From Algiphilus sp022763315 (GTDB lineage Bacteria; Pseudomonadota; Gammaproteobacteria; Nevskiales; Nevskiaceae), in the NCBI RefSeq assembly GCF_965249985.1, contig NZ_OZ252280.1: 64,000 nt of DNA; one strand, written 5' to 3'. Shown in pieces: positions 23,204 to 32,242 of this stretch (position 1 is its first letter; every line of letters begins with the position of its first letter). The position numbers and the translations under genes are program-made. The notes under the pieces were generated by a model. The model saw only the letters and a program-made list of their open reading frames with translations. It had not been told where the DNA came from and searched no databases.

Positions 23204-25627
23204 GTGCCAAAAGCCTCTGTATCCCGCGCCGCAACGCATGCCCGTCGGCTTGAACGGCTGACACGGGAGGTCGTCCTCCTGCTGTTGTTCGGCATGGCCC
23301 TTTCCCTGCTACTGGCGCTGTTCAGCTTCCACCCGGGTGATCCTGGCTGGTCGTCCACCGGCAGTGGCGATCCGGTACGCAACCTGTTCGGGCCAGTGGG
23401 GGCGTGGGTTGCCGATGTGCTGCTTTCGCTGTTCGGCTACGTGGCGTTGGCGGGCTCAGCCGCCGTGCTGCTGTTGCTGTTGCAGAGCTGGCGACGCGGT
23501 CGTTACGCCCCGGACGATGCGCCGAATGAGGAGCGTTCCGCTGCGCAGCAGGCGGAGGAAGAGACGGCCAGTTTCGTCCCCGGGCCGCTGATGCGCACCG
23601 CTGCGGGGGCGGTCAGCGCCGCCTCGGCCAGCGCGCTGAGTGCTTTGCATATCGCGGCCAATCCCTCCCTTGTGCCGCAGGGCGCAGGCGGCATTATTGG
23701 CAGCGAACTCGCCATCCTGCTGAGGGAATTGCTCAACCCGGTCGGCGCCAGCCTGCTCTTGCTCATCGTACTGGCGGTGGCGCTACCCATTCTGGGCCTG
23801 TTTTCGTGGCTTGGTGTGTTCGAGCGTGTTGGCGCGGCGATCGTTGGCACCACACAGCGGCTGTCACAGGCCTATCACCGCCGGCGCGAGGCACGCGCCG
23901 CCCAGGCAGCGCAATCATCGGCACCGGTCGCGGCCCCGGTGCCGCGTGCGGCACCCACCGTGGACGCGGGCAACGGGCCCGCCCTGGAAAAGGGCAGCAA
24001 ATCGCGCCGCGCCCGACGCAAGGCCGCCAAGGCGGAAAAGGTGCAGGCTGCCGAACCTAGGGAAGAACAGCTCAGTCTGGCCATCGACGACAAGTCGGCC
24101 GGCGCCGTGCCGGCATTCACCGGCGATCCGCTGCCCCCGCTGGAAATGCTGGATCCCCCGCGGCCATCCAACAAGGGTTATACCCAGGACGATGTCGAGC
24201 GCATTTCCCGCGATCTCGAACGCCACCTCAAGGATTTCAACGTCGAGGCCACCGTGGTGGAGGCCCAGCCGGGGCCCGTGGTCACGCGCTTCGAGCTGCA
24301 GCCGGCACCCGGCGTGAAGGGTTCACAGATCACCAATCTGTCGCGCGATCTGGCGCGCGCGCTGTCGGTGTCTTCGGTCCGCGTGATCGAGGTCATCGCC
24401 GGCAAATCGGTGGTGGGCCTGGAGATCCCCAATCAGCACCGCGACATCGTCTCGCTGTCGGCGATTCTGAATTCCCCCGAATACCGCAACATGGCTTCGC
24501 CGCTGACGATGGGGCTGGGCAAGGACATCGCGGGCCGGCCGGTGGTGGTGGACCTCGGCAAGATGCCGCATCTCATGGTGGCCGGCACCACCGGTTCCGG
24601 CAAATCGGTGGCGATCAACACCATGATCCTGTCGATGCTGTACAAGGCGACGCATAAGCAGCTGCGTTTCATCTTCATCGACCCCAAGATGCTGGAGTTG
24701 TCCGTCTACGAGGGGATCCCGCATCTGTTGACCCCGGTCGTCACCGACATGAAGGACGCCGCCAATGCGCTGCGCTGGTGCGTGGGCGAGATGGAGCGAC
24801 GCTACCAGCTGATGACGCGGGTCGGGGTGCGCAATCTCGCCGGGCTCAACAAGAAGGTGCGCGAGGCGATCGAACGCGGCGAGCCGATGGAGGATCCGCT
24901 GCAGTCCGCGCCCCTGTTCGCGGACGGCGAAGAGGATCCGGATGCACCGCCCAAGCCGCGATTGGAGGAGGAAATTCCCCATATTGTCGTGGTCATCGAC
25001 GAGCTGGCCGACATGATGATGGTGGTCGGCAAGAAGGTCGAGGAACTGATCGCGCGCATTGCGCAGAAGGCGCGCGCCGCCGGCATTCACCTCATCGTCG
25101 CCACCCAGCGGCCTTCGGTGGACGTCATCACCGGCCTGATCAAGGCCAATATCCCCACCCGGCTGGCTTTCCAGGTCGCGTCGCGCGTGGATTCGCGCAC
25201 CATCCTGGACGAAATCGGAGCCGAAACCCTGCTCGGACACGGCGACAGCCTGTTCCGGCCGGTCGGTTCCAGCCGCATCGACCGCGTGCACGGTGCCTTC
25301 GTCGACGATCACGAGGTGCACAAGGTGGCCGAGTACCTCAAGCAGGTCGCCGAGCCGGAATACATCGACGCCGTCTGTGCCGGCGATGCAGAAGCCGCTG
25401 CCGGCGGTGGCGAGGGCGGCGATGCCGAGCAGGACCCCTTGTACGACCAGGCGGTACAGATCGTCATTGAATCCGGCAAGGCCTCCACCTCCTGGGTGCA
25501 GCGCCGGCTCAAGATCGGCTACAACCGCGCCGCGCGCATCGTCGAGCAGATGGAGGCCTCCGGGGTGGTGGGCCCCAGCGGGCCGGGCGGCAACCGCGAC
25601 ATTCTGGTACCGACCAACAATGAATAG
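23204..25627 (+). CDS. ftsK: DNA translocase FtsK
   Basis: A septum-anchored DNA pump that moves chromosome ends across the division site and activates XerCD at dif. About 807 residues from GTG 23204: an N-terminal membrane domain with roughly four helices (residues about 20-215), a short Ala/Pro/Lys linker, then the RecA-like motor with Walker A VAGTTGSGKSVAIN near 462 and IPHIVVVIDELADMMMVVGK near 590. The C-terminal gamma winged helix (ASTSWVQRRLKIGYNRAARI) reads KOPS sequences. The linker is short compared with E. coli FtsK. The start is uncertain: no good ribosome-binding site stands before 23204, and the frame stays open back to 23084. A TATACT at 23098-23103 could be a -10. lolA follows. 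Confidence 0.94.
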   Translation: MPKASVSRAATHARRLERLTREVVLLLLFGMALSLLLALFSFHPGDPGWSSTGSGDPVRNLFGPVGAWVADVLLSLFGYVALAGSAAVLLLLLQSWRRGRYAPDDAPNEERSAAQQAEEETASFVPGPLMRTAAGAVSAASASALSALHIAANPSLVPQGAGGIIGSELAILLRELLNPVGASLLLLIVLAVALPILGLFSWLGVFERVGAAIVGTTQRLSQAYHRRREARAAQAAQSSAPVAAPVPRAAPTVDAGNGPALEKGSKSRRARRKAAKAEKVQAAEPREEQLSLAIDDKSAGAVPAFTGDPLPPLEMLDPPRPSNKGYTQDDVERISRDLERHLKDFNVEATVVEAQPGPVVTRFELQPAPGVKGSQITNLSRDLARALSVSSVRVIEVIAGKSVVGLEIPNQHRDIVSLSAILNSPEYRNMASPLTMGLGKDIAGRPVVVDLGKMPHLMVAGTTGSGKSVAINTMILSMLYKATHKQLRFIFIDPKMLELSVYEGIPHLLTPVVTDMKDAANALRWCVGEMERRYQLMTRVGVRNLAGLNKKVREAIERGEPMEDPLQSAPLFADGEEDPDAPPKPRLEEEIPHIVVVIDELADMMMVVGKKVEELIARIAQKARAAGIHLIVATQRPSVDVITGLIKANIPTRLAFQVASRVDSRTILDEIGAETLLGHGDSLFRPVGSSRIDRVHGAFVDDHEVHKVAEYLKQVAEPEYIDAVCAGDAEAAAGGGEGGDAEQDPLYDQAVQIVIESGKASTSWVQRRLKIGYNRAARIVEQMEASGVVGPSGPGGNRDILVPTNNE

Positions 25628-25715
25628 GTCGCGTTATGTACCCCCGTTGCCCATTCACGGCGGATTCACCGCCCCGCATTGAGCCTATGCGCCCCCTGGC
25701 AGAATGGTTGAGCCC

Positions 25716-26414
25716 ATGATTCGCAGTTCCGCCCGCGCGTTGCGTCCACTTGTCGGTCTTCTGCTTGTCGTACCGCTGTCGGCCCCGATGGCGGCAGAGC
25801 CTTCGCCGTTGCCCGAGGGTCCGTCTGCATCCACCGAGGCGGCAACCTCGGCATTGAAGCGCTTTGTTGAAGAAGTCAGCAGCTTCGAAGCCGATTTCGA
25901 ACAGATCCAGCGGGACGACACGGGCTTTGAGCTGGAGCGCAGTGAGGGCCGTTTCTGGCTGCAACGCCCCGGCCGTTTCCGCTGGGAAGTGCGAAGTCCC
26001 TTCCCGCAAACGGTCGTGGCCGACAGCGAAACGCTGTGGACCTATGAGCCGGACCTGGCACAGGTCACCCGCCGCCCCGCCGATGCCGCGCTCGCGGGAA
26101 CCCCCGCCGAATTGCTGGCCGACGGCAGCGCGCTGGAAACGCGTTTTCGCATCGTGGCGCCGGAGACCGCGACGGCGCTGGACGGCGAAGGGGAAGAGCA
26201 GGTCGTGCGCCTGGAACCGCGCTCGGCGGAAAGCGATTTTCAGTCCGTCACTTTACTGCTGGCTGAGGGTGTGCCGCGCGCCCTGGTTTTCGCCGATCAG
26301 CTGGGTGGGCAGACCACGGTTCGCTTTTCCAACATCACGGTGAACGGCGAGATCGCACCGGAGCAGCTGCGCTTCACGCCGCCCAAGGGCGCCGATGTGG
26401 TCGTCGTCGAATAG
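25716..26414 (+). CDS. lolA: Outer-membrane lipoprotein carrier protein LolA
   Basis: The periplasmic shuttle that takes lipoproteins from LolCDE to LolB. It has a signal peptide (IRSSARALRPLVGLLLVVPL, cleavage near MAA-EP) followed by the LolA fold: VEEVSSFEADFEQIQRDD (about 48-65), GRFWLQRPGRFRWEVRSPF, VVADSETLWTYEPDLAQVTR and a C-terminal TTVRFSNITVNGEIAPEQLRF. The length of 232 residues is slightly above average because of an extra N-terminal Pro/Glu/Ala stretch. ATG 25716 gives the cleaner signal peptide; ATG 25704 is the alternative. The ftsK-lolA-rarA-serS order is conserved in gammaproteobacteria. Confidence 0.93.
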   Translation: MIRSSARALRPLVGLLLVVPLSAPMAAEPSPLPEGPSASTEAATSALKRFVEEVSSFEADFEQIQRDDTGFELERSEGRFWLQRPGRFRWEVRSPFPQTVVADSETLWTYEPDLAQVTRRPADAALAGTPAELLADGSALETRFRIVAPETATALDGEGEEQVVRLEPRSAESDFQSVTLLLAEGVPRALVFADQLGGQTTVRFSNITVNGEIAPEQLRFTPPKGADVVVVE

Positions 26415-26426
26415 GCGGCCTGGGGC

Positions 26427-27722
26427 GTGAGCCAGGGGGATCGCGCCACACCGCTGGCCGCGCGCATGCGGCCGACCTGCCTTGAGGAAGTGGTGGGGCA
26501 GGCGCATCTGCTCGGCGCGGATGCGCCCCTGCGCAGCGCCATCGATGCCGGTCGCATTCCCTCCATGGTCTTCTGGGGGCCGCCCGGAACGGGCAAGACC
26601 ACGCTGGCGCGGCTGCTGGCCCGGCATGTGCGCGCCGAATTCCGCACGCTCTCTGCCGTCATGGCCGGCGTCAAGGACATCCGCGAAGCGGTGGCCGCCG
26701 CGCGCAGTGCCCGCGAGGCGGGGGCAGAGACCGTGCTCTTCATCGATGAGATCCATCGCTTCAACAAGGCGCAGCAGGATGCGCTGCTGCCCTATGTCGA
26801 AGACGGCACGGTGACTCTGGTCGGTGCCACCACTGAGAATCCCTCATTCGAACTCAATAGCGCGCTGCTGTCGCGGGCGCGCGTCTTTGTGCTGCACCCC
26901 CTCGACGATGCAGCCATCGATTGCCTGCTGCAACGGGCGCTGGGCGACGCTGAGCGCGGCGTGGCGCCCACCGAGGTACCCGCCGACTGGCGGGCGCGCA
27001 TTGTCGAGCTCTCCGACGGCGATGCACGCCGTGCCCTGGTGATGCTGGAAATGGCGGCGGATTATCTGGCCGCCGGAGGCGCGCCGGACGAGGCGGGTCT
27101 GCAACGCGTCTTCGGGCGCAGCATGCGCCGCTTCGACAAGCAGGGTGATGCCTTCTATGACCAGATCTCAGCCTTGCACAAGTCAGTACGTGGCTCCGAT
27201 CCGGATGCCGCTCTGTACTGGTTCTGCCGCATGATCGACGGCGGCGCCGACCCTGGCTATCTGGCGCGGCGCATTGCGCGTATGGCCTATGAAGACATCG
27301 GCCTGGCCGACCCGAAGGCGCTCCAGATGGCGCTGGCCGCATGGGATGCCTATGACCGCATCGGCTCGCCCGAAGGCGAACTGGCGCTGGCCGAAGTCGT
27401 GCTGTGGCTCGCGCTGGCGCCCAAGAGCAATGCCGCCTACACCGCCTACAAGCAGGCCATGATGGCAGTGGAGCGTCATGGCAGCCAGCCGGTGCCGCTG
27501 CACATCCGCAACGCGCCCACCCGGCTCATGAAGGGGCTCGGCTACGGCAAGGGCTATCGCTACGACCACGACGAAGACGAGGGGCACGCAGCAGGGCAGC
27601 AATTCCTGCCCGACGCGCTTGTCGGTACGCGCTTCTACACACCCACCGAGCGGGGCATTGAAGCGCGTATCGCGCAACGGCTGGCCGAGTTGCGCGCCCG
27701 CTCCGAAGGCGGGTCGGGATGA
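26427..27722 (+). CDS. rarA: Replication-associated recombination protein A (RarA/MgsA)
   Basis: An AAA+ ATPase of the clamp-loader group acting at stalled replication forks. The 431 residues contain Walker A GPPGTGKTTLARLL (about 52-65), VLFIDEIHRFNKAQQDALLP (about 103-122), the sensor segment VGATTENPSFELNSALLSR and the C-terminal tetramerisation domain (ISALHKSVRGSDPDAALYW onward). Start is GTG 26427, 12 bases after lolA. Its stop overlaps the first crcB start by 4 bases. Confidence 0.95.
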   Translation: MSQGDRATPLAARMRPTCLEEVVGQAHLLGADAPLRSAIDAGRIPSMVFWGPPGTGKTTLARLLARHVRAEFRTLSAVMAGVKDIREAVAAARSAREAGAETVLFIDEIHRFNKAQQDALLPYVEDGTVTLVGATTENPSFELNSALLSRARVFVLHPLDDAAIDCLLQRALGDAERGVAPTEVPADWRARIVELSDGDARRALVMLEMAADYLAAGGAPDEAGLQRVFGRSMRRFDKQGDAFYDQISALHKSVRGSDPDAALYWFCRMIDGGADPGYLARRIARMAYEDIGLADPKALQMALAAWDAYDRIGSPEGELALAEVVLWLALAPKSNAAYTAYKQAMMAVERHGSQPVPLHIRNAPTRLMKGLGYGKGYRYDHDEDEGHAAGQQFLPDALVGTRFYTPTERGIEARIAQRLAELRARSEGGSG

Positions 27723-28096
27723 CATGGGCCGCGGTCATGCTCGCGGCTGCCCTGGGGGGCGCTGCGCGCTATCTGTTGGCGGAGTGGCTGGATCGCCGTA
27801 GCCGCAGCGCCTGGCCCTGGGGCACCTGGTGCGTCAATCTGCTCGGCAGTCTGCTGATCGGCCTTCTGGGGGCGACGATGGTGCAGGGCGGGGCGACGGA
27901 TGCCGCGCGCTGGCTAGTGGTGGCGGGTGCCGGACTCGGGAGTTTCACAACCGTGTCGGCCTTCACACTGCAGACGCTCTCGCTGTGGCGGAGTCATCCC
28001 GTGGGCACGGTCGTTTATGTCCTTGCCACAGTGGTGCTTTGTCCGCTGGCCGCGGGCACGGGCCTGTTGGTTGGGCGGATGGTGGTTACTACGTGA
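27719..28096 (+). CDS. crcB: Fluoride channel protein CrcB/Fluc, first subunit
   Basis: A 125-residue, four-helix fluoride channel subunit that lets F- leave the cell. It shows GGAARYLLAEWL (about 12-23), the central NLLGSLLIGLLGA (about 40-52) carrying the conserved Asn, and GLGSFTTVSAFTLQ (about 72-85), the Phe-box/Thr track that lines the ion path. CrcB proteins work as antiparallel dimers. This gene overlaps rarA by 4 bases upstream and the second crcB-like gene by 4 bases downstream, suggesting a two-gene heterodimeric channel. Confidence 0.9.
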   Translation: MTWAAVMLAAALGGAARYLLAEWLDRRSRSAWPWGTWCVNLLGSLLIGLLGATMVQGGATDAARWLVVAGAGLGSFTTVSAFTLQTLSLWRSHPVGTVVYVLATVVLCPLAAGTGLLVGRMVVTT

Positions 28097-28521
28097 GCGC
28101 GCGCGTCCTTCACTGGCAACTCGTGGCATGGGTTGCGGCCGGCAGCGCCTTGGGCGCGGGGCTGCGCCTGCTGATCGCATCGCAAATGACCAGCCATTCG
28201 GCGGCGACCGCCATGGTCAACATTCTCGGCTCCGCGCTCATCGTCTTCGTCGCACGCTATCTCGAACACCGCCACTGTCCACGCCTCAAGGTCTTTGTGA
28301 TGGCCGGCTTCTGTGGTGGATTCACCACCCTGTCGAGTTTCAGCTGGGAAACGATGCAACTGGCCGAGGCGCTGCATCCGTGGACAGCGGGTGACGCCCT
28401 GCTGCTGGTTGCACGTGTGGCTGCGTCCACCGTCGCCTGGCTGGCGGGCGGCATTGCCGGCTGGCGTATCGCTGGCCTCATGCTGCGGACGCCGACAGGC
28501 CAGCGCGCGCGGCGCAGGTAG
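28093..28521 (+). CDS. crcB: Fluoride channel protein CrcB/Fluc, second subunit
   Basis: A second CrcB-type four-helix protein of 142 residues, starting at GTG 28093 within the stop of the first (GTGA overlap). It keeps the family elements GSALGAGLRLLI (about 15-26), MVNILGSALIVFVARY (about 41-56) and GFCGGFTTLSSFSWET (about 72-87). It differs clearly from the first copy and has a basic C-terminus (RTPTGQRARRR), so the two are not a recent duplication. Paired crcB genes that build an antiparallel heterodimer are known in other bacteria; the fixed opposite topologies implied here are inference. serS starts 31 bases later. Confidence 0.88.
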   Translation: MSARVLHWQLVAWVAAGSALGAGLRLLIASQMTSHSAATAMVNILGSALIVFVARYLEHRHCPRLKVFVMAGFCGGFTTLSSFSWETMQLAEALHPWTAGDALLLVARVAASTVAWLAGGIAGWRIAGLMLRTPTGQRARRR

Positions 28522-28552
28522 AATTCCGCTTCCTTTCGCTTCAAGCGCGATC

Positions 28553-29830
28553 ATGATCGACCCCAAACTGCTGCGCACGGACATTGAAAGCGTGGCCCAG
28601 GCGCTGGCCCGCCGCGGCTATACCCTGGATATCTCCGCCTTCAACGCGTTGGAAGCCCAGCGCAAGGCGCTGCAGACCGAGACCGAGCGCCTGCAGCAGG
28701 AGCGCAACGCCAGCGCCAAGCGCATTGGCCAGGCCAAAGCAGCGGGTGAGGACATTCAGCCCTTGCTGGCACAGGTCGAGGGCGCCAAGCAGCAGCTCGA
28801 AAGCAATGCTGAAAAGCTGGACACGGTGCAGGCCCAGATCGAGCATTTCATGCTGGATCTGCCCAATCTGCCGGCCACCGATGTGCCCGATGGCGCTGAT
28901 GAATCCGACAACGTCGAAGTGCGCCGCTGGGGGGAGCCGCGACCGGCGGAAGGCGCGCTCGATCACGTCAGCGTGGGCGAGACGCTGGGTGGTTTGAATT
29001 TTGCCGAGGCCGCGAAGCTCACGGGTAGCCGCTTCGCAGTCATGCACGGCGATGTCGTGCGGCTGCATCGCGCGTTGGCCAGCTTCATGATGGATCTGCA
29101 TAGCAACGAGCACGGCTACGAAGAAGTGGCGGTACCCTTCATCGTGCAGGGCGAGGCATTGACCGGCACGGGGCAGTTGCCCAAGTTCGGCGAAGATCTC
29201 TTCCGGCTGGAGGGCGAGACCCCCTGGTATCTGATCCCTACCGCCGAGGTGCCGGTCACCAATCTGCTGCGTGACGAGATTCTCGACGCCGATAGCCTGC
29301 CGCGCCGTTTTGTCTGTCATACCCCGTGTTTCCGCGCCGAAGCCGGGGCGGCAGGACGCGATACCCGCGGCATGATCCGCCAGCACCAGTTCGAGAAGGT
29401 GGAGCTGGTGCACGCGGTGAAGCCGGAGGAGTCCGAGGCAGCCCTTGAGGCGCTGACCAGTCACGCCGAGGCCGTATTGCAGGCGCTGGAACTGCCCTAT
29501 CGAGTCATGGCGTTGTGCACAGGCGACATGGGCTTCGGGGCGCGTAAGACCTACGATCTCGAGGTCTGGCTGCCGTCGCAAGACACCTACCGCGAGATCT
29601 CGTCTTGCTCCAACTGCGGGGATTTCCAGGCGCGGCGCATGCAGGCGCGCTGGCGCAATCCGGAGACGCGCAAGCCCGAGCTGCTGCACACCCTTAACGG
29701 CTCGGCGCTGGCGGTGGGGCGGACGCTGGTCGCCATCCTGGAGAACTTCCAGAACGCCGATGGCAGCGTGACCGTGCCGGCCGCTCTGCGACCCTACATG
29801 GGCGGTCGCGAGCGTCTCCAGCCGGCTTGA
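28553..29830 (+). CDS. serS: Seryl-tRNA synthetase
   Basis: A class II aminoacyl-tRNA synthetase charging tRNA-Ser and tRNA-Sec. Its 425 residues contain the N-terminal antiparallel coiled-coil arm (about 27-100) that reads the long variable arm of tRNA-Ser. Class II motif 2 appears as PCFRAEAGAAGRDTRGMIRQ (about 258-277) and motif 3 as NGSALAVGRTLVAILEN (about 381-397). The start at ATG 28553 gives the expected MIDPKLLRTDIESV. The stop codon overlaps the next gene (TTGA). Confidence 0.97.
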   Translation: MIDPKLLRTDIESVAQALARRGYTLDISAFNALEAQRKALQTETERLQQERNASAKRIGQAKAAGEDIQPLLAQVEGAKQQLESNAEKLDTVQAQIEHFMLDLPNLPATDVPDGADESDNVEVRRWGEPRPAEGALDHVSVGETLGGLNFAEAAKLTGSRFAVMHGDVVRLHRALASFMMDLHSNEHGYEEVAVPFIVQGEALTGTGQLPKFGEDLFRLEGETPWYLIPTAEVPVTNLLRDEILDADSLPRRFVCHTPCFRAEAGAAGRDTRGMIRQHQFEKVELVHAVKPEESEAALEALTSHAEAVLQALELPYRVMALCTGDMGFGARKTYDLEVWLPSQDTYREISSCSNCGDFQARRMQARWRNPETRKPELLHTLNGSALAVGRTLVAILENFQNADGSVTVPAALRPYMGGRERLQPA

Positions 29831-30495
29831 CAGCGAGCGCGCTACCCGCAGCGCGGCTGGGCAGTGCCTTCGCCAGTGGCTGCAGCCTGCCACCGCTGTC
29901 GGGCGCACAGCGCATGGCCTGGCATCGAGGGCGCACACGCTATGCGGTCTGGATGATCGAGGCCGACACCGCGCCGGTGCGCGCACTCTGCGCCCAGGCG
30001 CATCGCCATCTGAGCCGCTGGCTGGCGCCACTGGCAGCGCGCCAGCCGCATATCACATTGGCCGCTGCTGGCTTTCCGGTGCGCAGGGCGAAGCGGTCCG
30101 ACGAATTCGATATGTCACAGTGCCGCAGGCACAGGGCGCAGCTACAAGTCGCGGCCCCTGCGGCGGCAACCGTCACCTTGGCGGGCATCGGCAGTTTCAA
30201 TGGCTGCGCCTTCTTGCGCGTGCACGATTACCATGGGCTGTTGCAGCAACTGCATCGCCTGTTGTGCGCGACCATCCCGGCGGCGCAGGGCCAGCACTTC
30301 GTGCCGCACATTACCTTGGCGCCCTACCGTGGCGTCTACCCGTTGCGGGACATTGCCGAAGCCGCGCACGCTTGGAGCGGGCATCTCGACATGCCGGTGC
30401 GGCGGGTGACGCTCGCGGTGTTCGATCCTCGTGCGCAGGAGGGCCGTTTGCGTCCCGTGCTGCGCATTCCGCTACGGGAAGCAGACCCCGTCTAA
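29827..30495 (+). CDS. 2H phosphoesterase superfamily protein (2'-5' RNA ligase-like)
   Basis: A 222-residue protein with the two His-x-Thr motifs of the 2H phosphoesterase fold: PHITLAAAG (His75, Thr77) and PHITLAPYRG (His161, Thr163). Members include the bacterial RNA 2',3'-cyclic phosphodiesterase/2'-5' ligase (ThpR/LigT) and related enzymes; the exact substrate cannot be read from sequence. The N-terminal 35 residues are Ala/Ser-rich and unlike ThpR. It starts at TTG 29827 inside the serS stop, so it is translationally coupled to seryl-tRNA synthetase, hinting at an RNA-related role. Its end overlaps the convergent btuD stop by 4 bases. Confidence 0.8.
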   Translation: MTASALPAARLGSAFASGCSLPPLSGAQRMAWHRGRTRYAVWMIEADTAPVRALCAQAHRHLSRWLAPLAARQPHITLAAAGFPVRRAKRSDEFDMSQCRRHRAQLQVAAPAAATVTLAGIGSFNGCAFLRVHDYHGLLQQLHRLLCATIPAAQGQHFVPHITLAPYRGVYPLRDIAEAAHAWSGHLDMPVRRVTLAVFDPRAQEGRLRPVLRIPLREADPV

Positions 30496-31271
30496 CCGCC
30501 GGTGCGCGGCAGAAAGACAGGCAGATCATCCACCGTGCCGGTCGCCAGCGGCTGCCGATAGAGCTGTTCGAGTGCGGGCACGGACAGCATGATGTCCGTG
30601 CTGCCCCAGCAAGCGCGGCCATCCGGGTAGAGCAGCAGCACATGGCTGCAATAGCGCGCGGCGAGGTTGATTTCGTGCGTGGCCATCACGGCGCAGCGTC
30701 CGGCGGCGACTTCCTGGCCGATCAACTCCAGCATGGCGATCTGGTGATGCAGGTCGAGATGATTGGTGGGCTCGTCGAGCAGCAGCAAGGTGGGGTCCTG
30801 TGTGAGCAGCGTGGCGAAGGCCAGCCGCTGGCGCTCGCCGCCGGAGAGGGTCTGGACCGAGCGCTCCGCCAGTGCGAGCAGATCCACACGCGCCAGCGCC
30901 GCCTCGGCGGCGCGTACATCGTCGGCGTGCTCCAGTTCCCAGGCGCGCAGGTGGGGGTGACGCCCCATCAAGGCGGTCTCCAGCACGGTGGCGGGAAAGC
31001 CATCGTGGTGGTGCTGAAAAAGCACACCAAGGCGTTGCGCGATGCGCCGTCGCGGAAGGCGGTTCAGATCCGTTCCCTCCAGGAGAATGCGCCCGCGGCG
31101 GGGTGTGCGCAGGCCGGCGAGGGTCATCAGCAGGGTGGTCTTGCCGGCGCCGTTCGGCCCGAGGACGGCCCAGGACTGGCCGCCCTCGAAGCGGCAGCCT
31201 AGCGGGTCGCCGTCGGCCCTTTCCGGGACGTCGACACACAGGCCGTCCAAAGCCATGAGGGGCGCGCTCAT
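30492..31271 (-). CDS. btuD: Cobalamin ABC transporter ATP-binding protein BtuD
   Basis: The ATPase of a BtuCD-type importer driving vitamin B12 across the inner membrane. The 259 residues show Walker A GPNGAGKTT (about 38-46), the Q-loop in LGVLFQHHHDGFP, the signature LSGGERQRLAFA (about 140-151), Walker B LLLLDEPTNHLDL and the H-loop in VMATHEIN. The start at ATG 31271 overlaps the btuC stop by 4 bases. A haem or siderophore importer is the family alternative; the btuF-btuB-cob neighbourhood and the riboswitch make cobalamin by far the best call. Confidence 0.92.
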   Translation of the reverse strand: MSAPLMALDGLCVDVPERADGDPLGCRFEGGQSWAVLGPNGAGKTTLLMTLAGLRTPRRGRILLEGTDLNRLPRRRIAQRLGVLFQHHHDGFPATVLETALMGRHPHLRAWELEHADDVRAAEAALARVDLLALAERSVQTLSGGERQRLAFATLLTQDPTLLLLDEPTNHLDLHHQIAMLELIGQEVAAGRCAVMATHEINLAARYCSHVLLLYPDGRACWGSTDIMLSVPALEQLYRQPLATGTVDDLPVFLPRTGG

Positions 31272-32242
31272 GAGGCCTGGCTCCGGTGCAGCAGCCACAG
31301 GAAGATCGGTACGCCCAGCAGTGCGGTGATGACGCCGACCGGCAGTTGCTCGGGGGCAATGATGGTGCGCGCCATCGTATCGGCGAGCACCAGCAGCGTA
31401 CCGCCCGCCAGCGTCGAAGCCGGTAGCAGGAGCCGCTGGTCGTAGCCGATCAGCAAGCGCAGCATGTGCGGCACGATGAGGCCGACGAAGCCGACGCTGC
31501 CGGCCACCGTCACGGCGGTGGCGGTGATCAGCGCCGCGCTGAGGTAGACCGTCCATTCCAGGCGTCGCACCGCCACCCCCAGTGAGGCCGCCTGCTGCGG
31601 GCCGCGCGCCAACACGTTCAGGCTGCGGCCAAAGGGTATGGCCACTGCGACCACTACCAGCAGTACCAGGAGGGGGGCCAAGGGCTGTGTCGCGTTGGCC
31701 AGATCACCCATCAACCAGAACAGCATGCCAGGGAGCTCCGTGGCCGGGCTGATGGCGAGCAGGAAACTGATCAACGCCGACCAGCCGGCGGCGACCACGA
31801 CGCCGGTAAGCAGCAACCGGGTGGGGGTCCAGCTGCCGGTACCGTGGGCGGTGCCGAAAACGATGGCGGTCGATACCAGTGCGCCGATGAAGGCGGCGCC
31901 AGACACCAATGCGACCCCCAGCCCGGCAAGCATGGCGAGCAACGCGCCGACTGCGGCGCCACCCGAGAGCCCAAGCACGTAAGGGTCTGCCAGCGGATTG
32001 CGCAGCAGTACCTGCATCAGCGCCCCGGCCACGGAAAGCAGTCCTCCGACCGCGAAGGCGCTGAGCGCGCGCGGCAGGCGCAGTTCGAGCAGCATGGTGC
32101 GGTGCAAGGGTTCGCCTCCGCCGGTGATCACGGCGATCGTGTCGGCAAGCGAGAGTGGAACGCTGCCGAAGATCACGGCGACACCCAGGGCGAGAAGGGC
32201 CAGAGGTGTCAGGACGAGCAGGCAGCGAAGTGCGTGCATCAC
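31268..32242 (-). CDS. btuC: Cobalamin ABC transporter permease BtuC
   Basis: The membrane subunit (FecCD family) of the B12 importer, 324 residues with about nine or ten hydrophobic segments starting at LRCLLVLTPLALLALGVAVI. Characteristic elements are LPRALSAFAVGGLLSVAGAL (about 55-74), NPLADPYVLGLSGGAAVGAL (about 82-101), and GSVGFVGLIVPHMLRLLIG (about 246-264), which contains the coupling helix that docks on BtuD. The gene overlaps btuF (4 bases) and btuD (4 bases), so all three are made from one transcript. Confidence 0.93.
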   Translation of the reverse strand: MMHALRCLLVLTPLALLALGVAVIFGSVPLSLADTIAVITGGGEPLHRTMLLELRLPRALSAFAVGGLLSVAGALMQVLLRNPLADPYVLGLSGGAAVGALLAMLAGLGVALVSGAAFIGALVSTAIVFGTAHGTGSWTPTRLLLTGVVVAAGWSALISFLLAISPATELPGMLFWLMGDLANATQPLAPLLVLLVVVAVAIPFGRSLNVLARGPQQAASLGVAVRRLEWTVYLSAALITATAVTVAGSVGFVGLIVPHMLRLLIGYDQRLLLPASTLAGGTLLVLADTMARTIIAPEQLPVGVITALLGVPIFLWLLHRSQAS

